Made by a program: the position numbers and the translations under genes. 64,000 nt of DNA, taken from positions 2,995,321 through 3,059,320 of the forward strand of contig NZ_KB235896.1 in assembly GCF_000332135.1 (NCBI RefSeq). Direction: 5' to 3'. The notes under the pieces were generated by a model, which was not told the origin of the DNA, did not search any database, and worked only from the letters and a program-made list of their open reading frames with translations. Within the stretch, counting starts at the first letter, position 1. Every line of letters starts with the position of its first letter. The DNA comes from Anabaena sp. PCC 7108 (lineage in GTDB: Bacteria > Cyanobacteriota > Cyanobacteriia > Cyanobacteriales > Nostocaceae). Positions 17,092 to 26,675 of this stretch are shown here, in pieces.

Positions 17092-20000
17092 CTATTTTAA
17101 CTGTCTTGGTAAATACTCAACACATAACTGCACAATCTTCTCAAAGTCAAAATCCTGAACTAAATCTGTTAAAGCCTTAGCCAAGTTAGCATGAACAGCC
17201 GGAACTTGAGCTATCAAGTTAACAGTTTGACGTTTGCTGCATTTACTTGCCGCCCTCTGTAGCTGCATAATCCATTCATCAGGCATAATCTGTAAGCATG
17301 AAGGAGAAAGGGTACATAATGAAGAATCTGGCATTTTTCCGCCCATATCTTCCGCTTTTTCTGCATAAATATAGCGAACTCCCAAATGTTCAGCCAGCTT
17401 ATTTAATAGGAATTCTTCTTGAAAAGGCTTGTGAATAAAATCATCACAACCTATAGATAGAATCCCAGTTCGCTGTTCTTCAAAAACACTGGCAGTCAAA
17501 GCAATAATCTTGCAATAACTCTCCACAGACTCTGAATTTTGCCTCTGGGCAGCCCGAATCTGCCGAGTTGCTTCATAACCATCCATCACAGGCATCTGCA
17601 TATCCATAAATATCAGATGGGGTTGGTAGCGCTTCCACAATTCGACTCCCTCCTGACCATTAGCTGCTTCATACACCTCAAACCCCAGAGGACTAAGCAA
17701 CTCTACTAAAAGTTTTTTACTCTCCCATTGGTTTTCCACCACCAGTAACCGATAAACGGGTTGATTAGGCGCTAAGTGAATCACACGACGGTTTGGTAAT
17801 TGGGCAGGAACAGTTACTTTTTCAGCACAATTAACCTCAACAGTGAAGCGAAATATACTCCCTTGATTCACCACACTCTCAACTGCAATCTCACCTGCCA
17901 TCAGCTTGACAAATTTTTGGCTAATGGCTAATCCTAATCCTGTGCCTTCATGGGATTGAGCAATTCTCGTTTGCACAAAAGGGGTAAATAACCGCTTGAT
18001 ATCTTCTGATGCAATGCCAACTCCCGTATCTTCTACTTCAAACAGCAAAATAGCAGAAACCTTGTCTACCCTTTCCCCGGCTCTAATTCGCAGTGTTACT
18101 AGCCCTTGTTGCGTAAATTTAATCGCATTTCCCAACAAGTTTAATAAAATCTGGCGGAGTTTAACTTCATCAGTTGTGATGTATTGGGGAACATCGGCAG
18201 CGCGATCAAAAATGAGTTTTAACCTCTTGGCTGTGGATTTCAGACGTAATAAATCTTCTAGACTATTTAGCAAGGAATATAAATCAAAACTGGTGGGATT
18301 GAGTGTAATTCTACCTGCTTCAATCTTGGACATTTCCAGCACGTCATTAATCAGTTCTAGTAGGTGTTGCCCACTGCGGTTGATAATGTCCAGATACCCC
18401 TGATTTTTTGAATTAAGAGAGACATCACGGCTCATAACTTGAGAGAAGCCTAAAATGGCATTCAGTGGAGTTCGCAGTTCATGACTCATGTTGGAAAGAA
18501 ATTCACTTTTAGCCCGATTCGCGGATTCAGCCGCATCTTTGGCTTTTTCTAGTTCTACAGATTGCTGTTGAATCTGAGTAAATAATTCGGCTTGATAAAG
18601 GGCTATTCCTAACTGGTTACTAATATTAACAACAAGATCAATTTCGTTTTGTTTCCATTGCCGGGGACTAGAATTTTGATACACTGCCAACAATCCCCAC
18701 AATTTGCCTGACTGAAAAATCGGTACAGTAGTATAGGATCTAGCTTGAAATTTTTGTAAAAGTTGCAGATAACAATCTTCAAATCCAGCTTGATATATGT
18801 CTTCTACAACTCGATAATTTGTGCCTTGATTATAACGACCACCTTTTGTTTCTTGGAGATAAGTATCTTGTAATAAGTTATTGGTATTATTATTTGGTGC
18901 TGTTCTAGGTAACTTTCTTCTATCAAAATTCCTGACAGTACATCGATCATTTAAAGTCACATTTTCCGCTATTTTAGAATAATTACTTTGTTCTTGCCAC
19001 AGAGCAATCCATCCACTACCTACAGATTCAGCCACAAATTCTCCACTCCAGTCTGGATTGAAGCGGTAAATAGCAACACGATCACACTTTAATAATTGTC
19101 TTAATTCTTGTGTCGTGGCGCGGAAAATTTGTTCAATATCTAAAGTCCGCCGCATCTGTTCAACTACTTGCAATGTTGCTCGTTGCTGTTCTATATTTTT
19201 CTTTAAAGCATCCTCAAATAATTGCCTTTCTAGCTCTGCTCCTGCCCTAGCTGCAAAAATTTCTAAAATGAGTTCATTGGTCTGGTTTTTCACCATTGGC
19301 TTAGTATCCAAAACCTTTAAATGTCCCAGAATATTTCCCGTAGAATCATTCAGTGGGATAGCCAAGTAACTTTCTACTTCCAACTTTCCAAGATGTTCAT
19401 GATCAGGAAAAAAAGACTGGATACTATGAGGATAATAGACTATTGTTTCCGATAATATTTGTTGACAGGGAGTTCCTACCAAGTCATACTCAAAATCCTC
19501 ACCAAAGTCTTCTCCTTGCCAGAATGCTAATGTACAAACTCTAGTTTTTGCAGAATCTACAAATCTGGTCACAAAAGCATAGCGAACTTGTAAAATTTCT
19601 GCTAAATAACGAACCAATGAACGAAAGAATTTACTCCCAGTTTTTGAAGCTGTACCTTCAAAAATTAGCTGTAAAGCCGTTTGCTGACGTTTGCGTTCTG
19701 TTTCTGCTTGCTGGCGTTTTATCTCTGTTTGATTAGCACTAATAAACTTACCAATACTTTGAGCCATTAATTCAATAATTTCGCGTTCATGGCTGGCAAA
19801 TTTCTCACTTCTAACATCTGTGGAAAAAAAGCAAAGTGTACCATAGATATTGCCATCAACCCAAATGGGAGTGCCAATATAGGACTCTATTTTGAAGTTT
19901 TGGTAGGCTGGATGGCAATTCATCTCTTCTATTTGCCCTACATTGTCGAAAGTAACAGTTTCATTTTGCTCAACTACCTGACCGCAATAAGCATCTGAAA

Positions 20001-20661
20001 GTTTAATTTTTAACCCAGGAACTAAGGAATCAAAATTAGATTTTACAGCCAGAAATGAATAAGTTTTATGATCTATTCGACCAACAGCCCCTGCTGAAAA
20101 CCGAAGGACTTGACAACCTGCGGCTAAATAGTCTGCAAAAAGTTCTTCAGCATTGTTAAAATCGGTCATATTGATCCGATCTAATTGCTTTAAACTAGAA
20201 CTAAAATCAGCTAATGCTTGAGTTTTTTTGAGCAACTCTTCATTTTTAGCAACTAATTTATTTTGTAAATATCTAATTCGCAGTTGATTTTCAACTCTGA
20301 CTATTACTTCCTCAGTTTGAAAGGGTTTGCTAATGTAATCAGCACCACCCACTGTAAATGATTTTACTTTATCTAAAGGTTCATCTAAAGCACTAATAAA
20401 AATAATAGGTACATCACGGCTATATTCGTTTTCTTTCAGCCTTTGGCAAAGTTCATAGCCATTCATATCAGACATCATAATATCCAACAAAATCAGATCG
20501 GGTAACTTAGCCTGAACTGACATTAGTGCCATTTCTGCATCGGGTGCAGACCGCACCTTATAACCATAATTAGACAAGACTTTAGATAGTAAAATTAAAT
20601 TTACAGGATTATCATCAACTACTAATATATTTGCTAAAAATTGCGAATTTTGCTGACTCAT
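17092..20661 (-). CDS. Hybrid sensor kinase: REC-GAF-GAF-GAF-HisKA-HATPase-REC
   Basis: 1189 residues, soluble. An N-terminal receiver has phosphoacceptor D60. GAF domains follow at about 165-310, 330-480 and 505-695. The HisKA helix has H727 (SNMSHELRTPLNA), and the ATPase has N845, DTGVG 878-882 and GTGLG 906-910. The second receiver has D1020 (LIFMDMQMPVMDGYE), with the acidic pair reduced to E976-N977. GAF3 carries QETKGGRY, VVEDIYQAGFEDC630-Y631 and WGLLAVYQN, the pattern of cyanobacteriochrome GAF domains with the bilin-binding Cys, so it may be a photosensor. Its neighbours downstream in the island (EAL fusion, receiver) are likely partners. The C-terminal tail of about 90 residues is unassigned. 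Confidence 0.9.
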   Translation of the reverse strand: MSQQNSQFLANILVVDDNPVNLILLSKVLSNYGYKVRSAPDAEMALMSVQAKLPDLILLDIMMSDMNGYELCQRLKENEYSRDVPIIFISALDEPLDKVKSFTVGGADYISKPFQTEEVIVRVENQLRIRYLQNKLVAKNEELLKKTQALADFSSSLKQLDRINMTDFNNAEELFADYLAAGCQVLRFSAGAVGRIDHKTYSFLAVKSNFDSLVPGLKIKLSDAYCGQVVEQNETVTFDNVGQIEEMNCHPAYQNFKIESYIGTPIWVDGNIYGTLCFFSTDVRSEKFASHEREIIELMAQSIGKFISANQTEIKRQQAETERKRQQTALQLIFEGTASKTGSKFFRSLVRYLAEILQVRYAFVTRFVDSAKTRVCTLAFWQGEDFGEDFEYDLVGTPCQQILSETIVYYPHSIQSFFPDHEHLGKLEVESYLAIPLNDSTGNILGHLKVLDTKPMVKNQTNELILEIFAARAGAELERQLFEDALKKNIEQQRATLQVVEQMRRTLDIEQIFRATTQELRQLLKCDRVAIYRFNPDWSGEFVAESVGSGWIALWQEQSNYSKIAENVTLNDRCTVRNFDRRKLPRTAPNNNTNNLLQDTYLQETKGGRYNQGTNYRVVEDIYQAGFEDCYLQLLQKFQARSYTTVPIFQSGKLWGLLAVYQNSSPRQWKQNEIDLVVNISNQLGIALYQAELFTQIQQQSVELEKAKDAAESANRAKSEFLSNMSHELRTPLNAILGFSQVMSRDVSLNSKNQGYLDIINRSGQHLLELINDVLEMSKIEAGRITLNPTSFDLYSLLNSLEDLLRLKSTAKRLKLIFDRAADVPQYITTDEVKLRQILLNLLGNAIKFTQQGLVTLRIRAGERVDKVSAILLFEVEDTGVGIASEDIKRLFTPFVQTRIAQSHEGTGLGLAISQKFVKLMAGEIAVESVVNQGSIFRFTVEVNCAEKVTVPAQLPNRRVIHLAPNQPVYRLLVVENQWESKKLLVELLSPLGFEVYEAANGQEGVELWKRYQPHLIFMDMQMPVMDGYEATRQIRAAQRQNSESVESYCKIIALTASVFEEQRTGILSIGCDDFIHKPFQEEFLLNKLAEHLGVRYIYAEKAEDMGGKMPDSSLCTLSPSCLQIMPDEWIMQLQRAASKCSKRQTVNLIAQVPAVHANLAKALTDLVQDFDFEKIVQLCVEYLPRQLK

Positions 20662-20729
20662 AATTATTTTTATTCTGGATCAAGAAGATTTTAATGTTGT
20701 TCATCTTGCTTGAAATAGTTAGATTGCTA

Positions 20730-21797
20730 TTAGGTATTAACTGCCAATTTCCAGAGTAAATCTGTAGCTTCATGATTTTCTAGAGGCTTGGCAAAGAAAT
20801 ACCCTTGTCCTTTAGTACAACCAAGTAACTGAAGTTTTAAAATTTGTTCAACGGTTTCTACTCCCTCGGCAATCACTTCAATTCCTAAGTCATGGGCTAG
20901 GTTGATAATTGCCCGAACTACGTGCTTTCCGGTTGATAAATCTAGTTTTTGGACGAAAGAACGGTCAATCTTTAATACATCAAGTGGCAGTTCATAAAGT
21001 CGGCTCAGAGAAGAATAGCCAGTACCAAAATCATCAATATATATCCGCACTCCTAGTTTCCGCAGATTTTCTAGTGTTTGTTTGGCAGTAACTGCATTTT
21101 CTACCATAGCTGTCTCAGTAATTTCTAGGACTAAGTTTTGAGACTGCAAACCAGCGTCTTGTAAGATATGCTTGACCTGTGCAACTAAATTAGGAAGTGC
21201 TAATTGTTGGCTAGAAAGATTGACGCTGACTGTAAGAGAATCAAAGTAATTAGGAAATTGCCGTTGCCAGTTGCGGAGTTGACGACAAGCTGCTTGTAAA
21301 ACCCATGCGTCAATTTCGATAATTAAGCCACTTTTCTCTGCTAAAGGTATAAATTTATCAGGAGATATTAATCCCAGAGTAGGATGTTGCCAACGGATTA
21401 AAGCTTCAAAACCTAAAATTTGCCCATTTTTTATGCAAACAATTGGCTGATAACAAAGCTTAAACTCGTCCTGAGCTATAGCCAATTTCATATCTCGTTC
21501 TAATCGGAGTTGAGCTAGTTCTTCCCCAGAGAGGAATGTGGTTTGAGCTTCTGGTTCTCGCTCAATAGCATTCGTTAATTTCATCAGCCGTTCGGCATTG
21601 TTAGCAGCAATCTCTACCAACCGTTGTTCCTGTTGAGACAAAGTACCTAACTTACCACAGCTTAAAAGTTCTAGGGCTACTTGGATGACAGTCAACGGGG
21701 TACGCAACTCATGACTGATATCCAAGAACATTTCATCGTTCAAGTTTGGGGTATTAATGTTCCCAGATTGCAGCTTTAACAACTGATTAGTAGTCAT
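20730..21797 (-). CDS. HisKA-EAL fusion: c-di-GMP phosphodiesterase with a kinase dimerisation domain
   Basis: 355 residues. Residues 20-85 are a HisKA phosphoacceptor domain (DISHELRTPLTVIQVALELL, H29) with no HATPase domain. Residues 95-350 are an EAL domain with a full catalytic set: E131 (EALIRW), N193, E225, D255-D256 (IDDFGTGYSS), K276, E311 and Q331, so it should hydrolyse c-di-GMP. No GGDEF is present. The natural reading is a phosphodiesterase whose H29 is phosphorylated in trans by a neighbouring kinase, or whose HisKA only dimerises it. It lies between the hybrid kinase and a single receiver, all on the minus strand. Confidence 0.9.
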   Translation of the reverse strand: MTTNQLLKLQSGNINTPNLNDEMFLDISHELRTPLTVIQVALELLSCGKLGTLSQQEQRLVEIAANNAERLMKLTNAIEREPEAQTTFLSGEELAQLRLERDMKLAIAQDEFKLCYQPIVCIKNGQILGFEALIRWQHPTLGLISPDKFIPLAEKSGLIIEIDAWVLQAACRQLRNWQRQFPNYFDSLTVSVNLSSQQLALPNLVAQVKHILQDAGLQSQNLVLEITETAMVENAVTAKQTLENLRKLGVRIYIDDFGTGYSSLSRLYELPLDVLKIDRSFVQKLDLSTGKHVVRAIINLAHDLGIEVIAEGVETVEQILKLQLLGCTKGQGYFFAKPLENHEATDLLWKLAVNT

Positions 21798-21888
21798 ATT
21801 TGATACTTTGTCTTGACAAAGTAGTAGGCTAATAGTTAATAAGAATAGAGAGCAATTATGGAAAATATGTGGAGTAGCAACACCAATT

Positions 21889-22269
21889 TCATTTTTTCCA
21901 GCCTAAAGCTACTAACAACTGTTCAGCTAATTGAGCTGGTTTAAAGGGTTTAGCAATCATGGCTTTGACAGCCAAATCAGCAAAGCGGCGTTGATCTGAG
22001 GCTTGAACTTTGGCAGTGAGTAGAATCACGGGAATATGCTTTGTTGCTGGGTTAGACTGGAGTTTTTGAAATGTCATTAACCCGTCCATATCTGGCAGCA
22101 TTACATCCAGCAAAATTGCATCAGGTTGCTCATTTTCAGCTTTTTCTAGTCCTTCGCTGCTAGTTCTAGCCAAAATCACTTCTAATCCTGCCATGATTTC
22201 TAGGCTAATTTTTGCCACTTCCCGAATATCATCTTCATCATCTATCACCAAAACTTTTTTTGTGTTCAT
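21889..22269 (-). CDS. Single-domain response regulator (receiver only)
   Basis: 126 residues forming one CheY-like receiver: VLVIDDEDDIREV (acidic pocket), AILLDVMLPDMDG with the phosphoacceptor Asp near 55, VILLTAK and the conserved Lys in MIAKPF. No output domain. It is the first gene of the minus-strand run 22269-17092 (receiver, HisKA-EAL, hybrid kinase) and could shuttle phosphate between them. Confidence 0.92.
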   Translation of the reverse strand: MNTKKVLVIDDEDDIREVAKISLEIMAGLEVILARTSSEGLEKAENEQPDAILLDVMLPDMDGLMTFQKLQSNPATKHIPVILLTAKVQASDQRRFADLAVKAMIAKPFKPAQLAEQLLVALGWKK

Positions 22270-22342
22270 GGGCTTTTATCAGTTTCGTTGTCAACTAGAG
22301 TATAAAGCTAAACTATATGGCAGTAAGTTAGGGAACTCCCAA

Positions 22343-22514
22343 AAATAAATGGCGTTGCTGAATAAGGGGATGATTGAGGCTGACGCGGGGATGCGGAGAC
22401 ACTCCAGATGCGGGGACGCGGGGACGCGGGGATGCGGGGACACTCCAGACGCGGTGATTATATATTGATGCAGATTCTCAAATCATCCCGCAATGGGAGC
22501 AACGCCAAATAAAT
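22343..22514. mobile_element. 156-bp MITE with 9-bp terminal repeats and 8-bp target duplication
   Basis: The element is 22351-22506, starting GGCGTTGCT and ending AGCAACGCC. It is flanked on both sides by AAATAAAT (22343-22350 and 22507-22514), an exact 8-bp direct repeat. A further imperfect inverted stretch reaches GGATGATT/AATCATCC. The inside carries tandem GCGGGGAC/ACTCCAGA units. No coding capacity. It sits between divergent response-regulator genes and may affect their promoters. Confidence 0.8.
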
Positions 22515-22586
22515 CAGCCAATTTCACAGAATCAAAACAACCTATTCCCAATCTCTGGAAAGCTCACGCTTTTTTAATTTTTAATT

Positions 22587-24092
22587 ATGAGGATTCTACT
22601 AGTAGATGATGATGAAAGCATAGTAGGAGTTTTGACAAGGCTGCTACGGGAGCAGAACTATGTTGTAGACATAGCAAAGGATGGTGAGTCTGGTTGGGAG
22701 TTGGTCGAAGGTTTTCAGTATGATCTGGTTTTGTTAGATGTGATGCTGCCTAAGTTGGATGGTATCAGCTTTTGCCGTCGTTTGAGAGAGCAGAAAAATC
22801 CTGTTTTGGTGATGCTGTTGACAGCTCGTGATACCACGACTGATAAACTGGTAGGACTAGATAGTGGAGCAGATGATTATGTTGTTAAACCGTTTAATGT
22901 TCAAGAACTTGCGGCTAGAATCCGTGCCTTAATCCGTCGTGGTAGCACTTCTAGTTCTCCTATACTTATGTGTGGTGAGCTACATTTGGACTCGAATATG
23001 CATGAGGTAAGTTACCGGGGACAGGTGCTGCAATTCAGTCGTAAAGAGTACCTGTTGGTGGAGTTGTTTCTCCGCAATCAAAAACGGGTTTACAGTGGTA
23101 GAGATATTGTTGATCATTTATGGGCATTTGATGCTGAACCACCTAATGAATCTACGGTTAGATCCCACATTAAAAATATTCGTCGTCAGTTAAAAGCCGT
23201 TGGTGCGGTTGATTTGCTGGAAACAGTTTATGGACAAGGATATAGGATTAATCCTGCTTTTAGTTCATCTAGTCATCATCAACCGGTTGTTAGTGAAGTT
23301 AAACAAGAAACCTTAGATAACTCTATTGCCGAAATATGGCAGAGTACCAAAAACTTAACTTTTGAACGCTTAAGTATGATCGAGGAAGTGATTCCATCTC
23401 TGAAATTGGGTATTTTCGATGAAAATTTATATACAAAAGTTATTCAAAATGCTCATAAGTTGGCAGGTTCTTTGGGTATGTTTGGTTTTGAGCAGGGGAG
23501 TTATGTATCTCGGCAAATCGAAGTTTTATTTGAATCGGAATTACAACAAAAATCGCAGTTTAATGACAGTTACCTACAGAATTTAGCTCAGAAATTAGAG
23601 CCTTTGGTTATTAATTTACGCCAGCAACTAGAAGGAAAAATTCAAGCAGTAATTGATGTCCAGAATCAATCCGATACTGCTCATTTATTTGAGCCAATTA
23701 ATGCCAAAATTCTCGTAGTTGATGATGATCTACAAATTTTGATCAGGCTCAGAACTTTGCTAGAACCTTTGGGGGTGCAATTAACTTGTTTAGATAATCC
23801 CCATGATTTTTGGAAAACATTGAATTTGACGCGCCCAGATTTTTTGATTCTTGATGTCAATATACCTAGTGGAAATGAAGGCTTGCATTTATGTGAGTCT
23901 GTACGTCAAAATCATGATTGGAACTGGCTACCCATCCTGTTTTTGACTGGCTGTACTGATGTAGGGACTTTACAGCAAGCTTTTATGAAAGGTGCTGATG
24001 ACTATCTCACAAAACCAATTGTCGTTCAGGAACTCTTAATCAGAATTGTAAATCGTCTCCAGCGCATCCGCACTATCAGAAATCAGATTTAG
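22587..24092 (+). CDS. OmpR-type response regulator with HPt and second receiver (REC-wHTH-HPt-REC)
   Basis: 501 residues. REC1 has D51 (LVLLDVMLPKLDG), then a DNA-binding winged helix at about 128-222 (SRKEYLLVELFLRN, VRSHIKNIRRQLK, ETVYGQGYRI). An HPt domain at about 255-345 follows with H290 (NAHKLAGSLGMFG), then REC2 with D423. This puts a complete phosphorelay and its transcription output in one chain; REC2 or HPt can take phosphate from a hybrid kinase and pass it to REC1. The following REC-kinase starts 25 bp downstream, suggesting an operon. Confidence 0.92.
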   Translation: MRILLVDDDESIVGVLTRLLREQNYVVDIAKDGESGWELVEGFQYDLVLLDVMLPKLDGISFCRRLREQKNPVLVMLLTARDTTTDKLVGLDSGADDYVVKPFNVQELAARIRALIRRGSTSSSPILMCGELHLDSNMHEVSYRGQVLQFSRKEYLLVELFLRNQKRVYSGRDIVDHLWAFDAEPPNESTVRSHIKNIRRQLKAVGAVDLLETVYGQGYRINPAFSSSSHHQPVVSEVKQETLDNSIAEIWQSTKNLTFERLSMIEEVIPSLKLGIFDENLYTKVIQNAHKLAGSLGMFGFEQGSYVSRQIEVLFESELQQKSQFNDSYLQNLAQKLEPLVINLRQQLEGKIQAVIDVQNQSDTAHLFEPINAKILVVDDDLQILIRLRTLLEPLGVQLTCLDNPHDFWKTLNLTRPDFLILDVNIPSGNEGLHLCESVRQNHDWNWLPILFLTGCTDVGTLQQAFMKGADDYLTKPIVVQELLIRIVNRLQRIRTIRNQI

Positions 24093-24117
24093 ATAGATTA
24101 ACTTGTAGTCGTTAATT

Positions 24118-25281
24118 ATGAACAACTTTCAGATTGATTCAGGTAAAGGTAACATTCTTATTGTTGACGATACACCAAACAATTTACATTTACTTTCCAG
24201 TATGCTGGAAGAACAGGGGTATGAGGTACGTTGTGCTAACAGCGGTGCGATCGCACTCAAGGCAGTTGAAATCGAGCCTCCAGATATTATCCTCTTAGAT
24301 ATTAATATGCCCAATATCAATGGCTATGAGGTTTGTCAACATTTAAAATTAGATCAGCAAACTCAGGAAATTCCCGTAATTTTTCTCAGCGCCCTCAGCG
24401 AAACAATAGATAAAGTTAAAGCTTTTCAAGTTGGGGCAGTAGACTATATTACCAAGCCTTTTCAGGTAGAAGAAGTGCTGGCTCGAATTGAGAATCAATT
24501 AAGTTTGCGACGAATGCAAATTGAACTCCAACAAGCGAAAGCCAAAGCAATAACAGCTTTAAAACAAGAGCAAGAACTTAACCGTCTCAAGTCAGAATTT
24601 GTGTCGATGATTTCCCATGATTTCCGCAATCCACTTACTAGTATTCAAGGTTTTGCCGGATTACTCGAATGTGGTGGACAAATCCCTAATCCTCAGACAA
24701 TCAATCGTTACGTTAACAAGATTAATACTGCTGTTGATAACCTGCTTTCTTTATTGGATGAGATACTTCTCATCGGCAGTATTGAAGTGGGGAAAATGCA
24801 GTATAAACCTATATCAGTTAACTTGAAGGAATTTTGTCAGGAACTCATTGACACTCTAAAATATAGTCTAGGTAATCAAAATCAGATATGTTTTACTTGC
24901 TTGGCAGACTCTACTCTGGCAGAAATGGATTTAACCATACTCCAGCGAATACTTAATAATTTACTCTCTAATGCTATTAAGTATTCTTATCCTGGAGAGC
25001 CAGTTTATCTTGATTTAGAATGTCAAAATCACAAGACTATTTTCCAAATTCGAGATCAAGGAATGGGAATTCCATTGGAAAATCAACCATACTTGTTTGA
25101 ACCATTCTACCGCTCTAGCAATGTAGGTAATATTAAAGGCACTGGTTTAGGACTGGCAGTGGTAAAAAAATGTGTAGAAGTTCATCAAGGCAAGATTTCA
25201 TTGGAGAGTAAAGAAAAAATAGGGACAAAGATTATTGTATCTCTACCCCGTTATCCAGGAATGGCAATTGATAACGCCTAA
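24118..25281 (+). CDS. Response regulator-histidine kinase (REC-HisKA-HATPase)
   Basis: 387 residues, soluble. The N-terminal receiver has D61 (DIILLDINMPNINGYEV), then a coiled linker (about 130-160), HisKA with H167 (ISHDFRNPLTSIQGFAG), and the ATPase with NLLSNAIKYSYPGEP, IRDQGMGIP and GTGLGLAVVKKCVE. Such proteins take input through the receiver and then autophosphorylate. Its stop is only 1 bp from that of the convergent PATAN-REC gene. Confidence 0.93.
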   Translation: MNNFQIDSGKGNILIVDDTPNNLHLLSSMLEEQGYEVRCANSGAIALKAVEIEPPDIILLDINMPNINGYEVCQHLKLDQQTQEIPVIFLSALSETIDKVKAFQVGAVDYITKPFQVEEVLARIENQLSLRRMQIELQQAKAKAITALKQEQELNRLKSEFVSMISHDFRNPLTSIQGFAGLLECGGQIPNPQTINRYVNKINTAVDNLLSLLDEILLIGSIEVGKMQYKPISVNLKEFCQELIDTLKYSLGNQNQICFTCLADSTLAEMDLTILQRILNNLLSNAIKYSYPGEPVYLDLECQNHKTIFQIRDQGMGIPLENQPYLFEPFYRSSNVGNIKGTGLGLAVVKKCVEVHQGKISLESKEKIGTKIIVSLPRYPGMAIDNA

Positions 25282-25282
25282 T

Positions 25283-26482
25283 TTAAGAACAAAATGCCAA
25301 ATTAGACAGATTATCTATGGTTGGTGCAGTACCTAAATATTTAGCTACTACCTTCAGTAATTGATCTGTAGCTACGGATTTATTCATAAAATCTGTAGCA
25401 CCAAAAACTTTAGACCGAACTCTATCAAAAACACCATCACTTCCTGTTAAGATGACTATAGGTGTTTTAGCAAACAAAGAAGTTCGTCGTAAAGTTGCAC
25501 AGAGTTCATAACCATTCATTCCTGGCATAATCAAATCTAGAAAAATGAAGTCTGGCTTATTCTGAATTAAAATTGGTAGAGCTTGTAAAGGATCTTCAAT
25601 TTTCATAAACCTCATGTCGTTTGAGGTGATAATTCTCCCTAATATTTGACAAACTTGAGGGCTATCATCAATACAAGCTATTAATGGAGCATGAGATTTA
25701 TTTAATTTTTGGTTACTGACATAGTTGTTTTTAAATTTCATAACTAGTAACGGCAAGTCGGGGACTTCTACTAGTGCTGTTATTCCTTGATTAATGTAGG
25801 GAAGCAAGGAATTGGTAATTTTCAAAACGCTCTGTTTCATTTTCACAGATAAATCCCATAGCGTATGTTTGCCGTTAAGAAAAGTCTCAAAATTTTTGTA
25901 TACTGATGGACTTACTTGCTTTCTCAGTTCTTCTGGTTTTACCAGCACTGGTGCTAAGTCAGGAGAGAAATTTGCTAACCCAGCTTGTGACCAACTATTC
26001 CAGAAATCTTGCATTTGTTTAAGAAACATATTTGCAGTTGTGGAATTAATTGGTGCTTCTAAGATAACACTTTGATTTTTTTCGCAAGTTAGAGAGGTAT
26101 AATTTGCTTGTTGGGCTAAATCAAATAAAAGCTCAGATATTGTATTTTCTACAATAGCGTTAATTTGTTCAGATTTAATTTTATTTCCTTGACGCAGATT
26201 TTCTAAAAAGTGATAATCCCAATGATCTATTGATGTGTTTTCAGGAGCTAAGTTTAATCTACTAATATCAAGATAGGGGCAATATTTAGCTAAATTTCTC
26301 CGTAACCGTCGAGATGGATGATTTCCTCCTGTTGCCCAAACTAGCTGTCCTAGACGATAATAGAAAATCCATTTTTTTCCTTCTGAATTCCTAATATTTA
26401 ACTGTCCGTTATATTGCAGTTGTGTACAAATTTGTAATTCTTGAAAACACCTACCAGATTCTATAATTTTTAGATTATTCAT
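25283..26482 (-). CDS. PatA-like response regulator (PATAN/DUF4388 domain plus REC)
   Basis: About 399 residues. The N-terminal region (about 1-110) with GQLNIRNSEGKKWIFYYRLGQLVWATGGNHPSRRLRRNL is the PATAN pattern of PatA, PixG and TaxP proteins. A middle helical region follows, then a C-terminal receiver (about 265-385) with CIDDSPQVC, FIFLDLIMPGMNGYEL and VILTGSDG. The usual Lys position reads FMNKSV. Family members act in heterocyst patterning (PatA) or phototaxis (PixG); which one applies here cannot be told. ATG 26482 is preferred over TTG 26494. It converges with the upstream kinase. Confidence 0.88.
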   Translation of the reverse strand: MNNLKIIESGRCFQELQICTQLQYNGQLNIRNSEGKKWIFYYRLGQLVWATGGNHPSRRLRRNLAKYCPYLDISRLNLAPENTSIDHWDYHFLENLRQGNKIKSEQINAIVENTISELLFDLAQQANYTSLTCEKNQSVILEAPINSTTANMFLKQMQDFWNSWSQAGLANFSPDLAPVLVKPEELRKQVSPSVYKNFETFLNGKHTLWDLSVKMKQSVLKITNSLLPYINQGITALVEVPDLPLLVMKFKNNYVSNQKLNKSHAPLIACIDDSPQVCQILGRIITSNDMRFMKIEDPLQALPILIQNKPDFIFLDLIMPGMNGYELCATLRRTSLFAKTPIVILTGSDGVFDRVRSKVFGATDFMNKSVATDQLLKVVAKYLGTAPTIDNLSNLAFCS

Positions 26483-26514
26483 CTCTTGTCTCAATTAAAA
26501 AGTTAATTAGGATA

Positions 26515-26595
26515 ATGATGACTACGGTTAGCGATGGTCGATTCAAAGCAAATCAACTAACTCCAGGAATGACCGCAGTACCTTTACAGTTCTAA
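26515..26595 (+). CDS. Possible 26-residue peptide or gene fragment
   Basis: ATG ATG, with AGGA just upstream, opens a 26-codon frame reading MTTVSDGRFKANQLTPGMTA from the second Met and ending VPLQF. It diverges from the PATAN gene. No family is recognised; it may be the stub of a lost gene. Confidence 0.2.
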   Translation: MMTTVSDGRFKANQLTPGMTAVPLQF

Positions 26596-26675
26596 TTTAG
26601 ACCAACATTGTGGAGAAGTTGTGGAAACAATACTTAATAAATATTCCAGTTAAAAGGTAGGGACATAAACACCTA

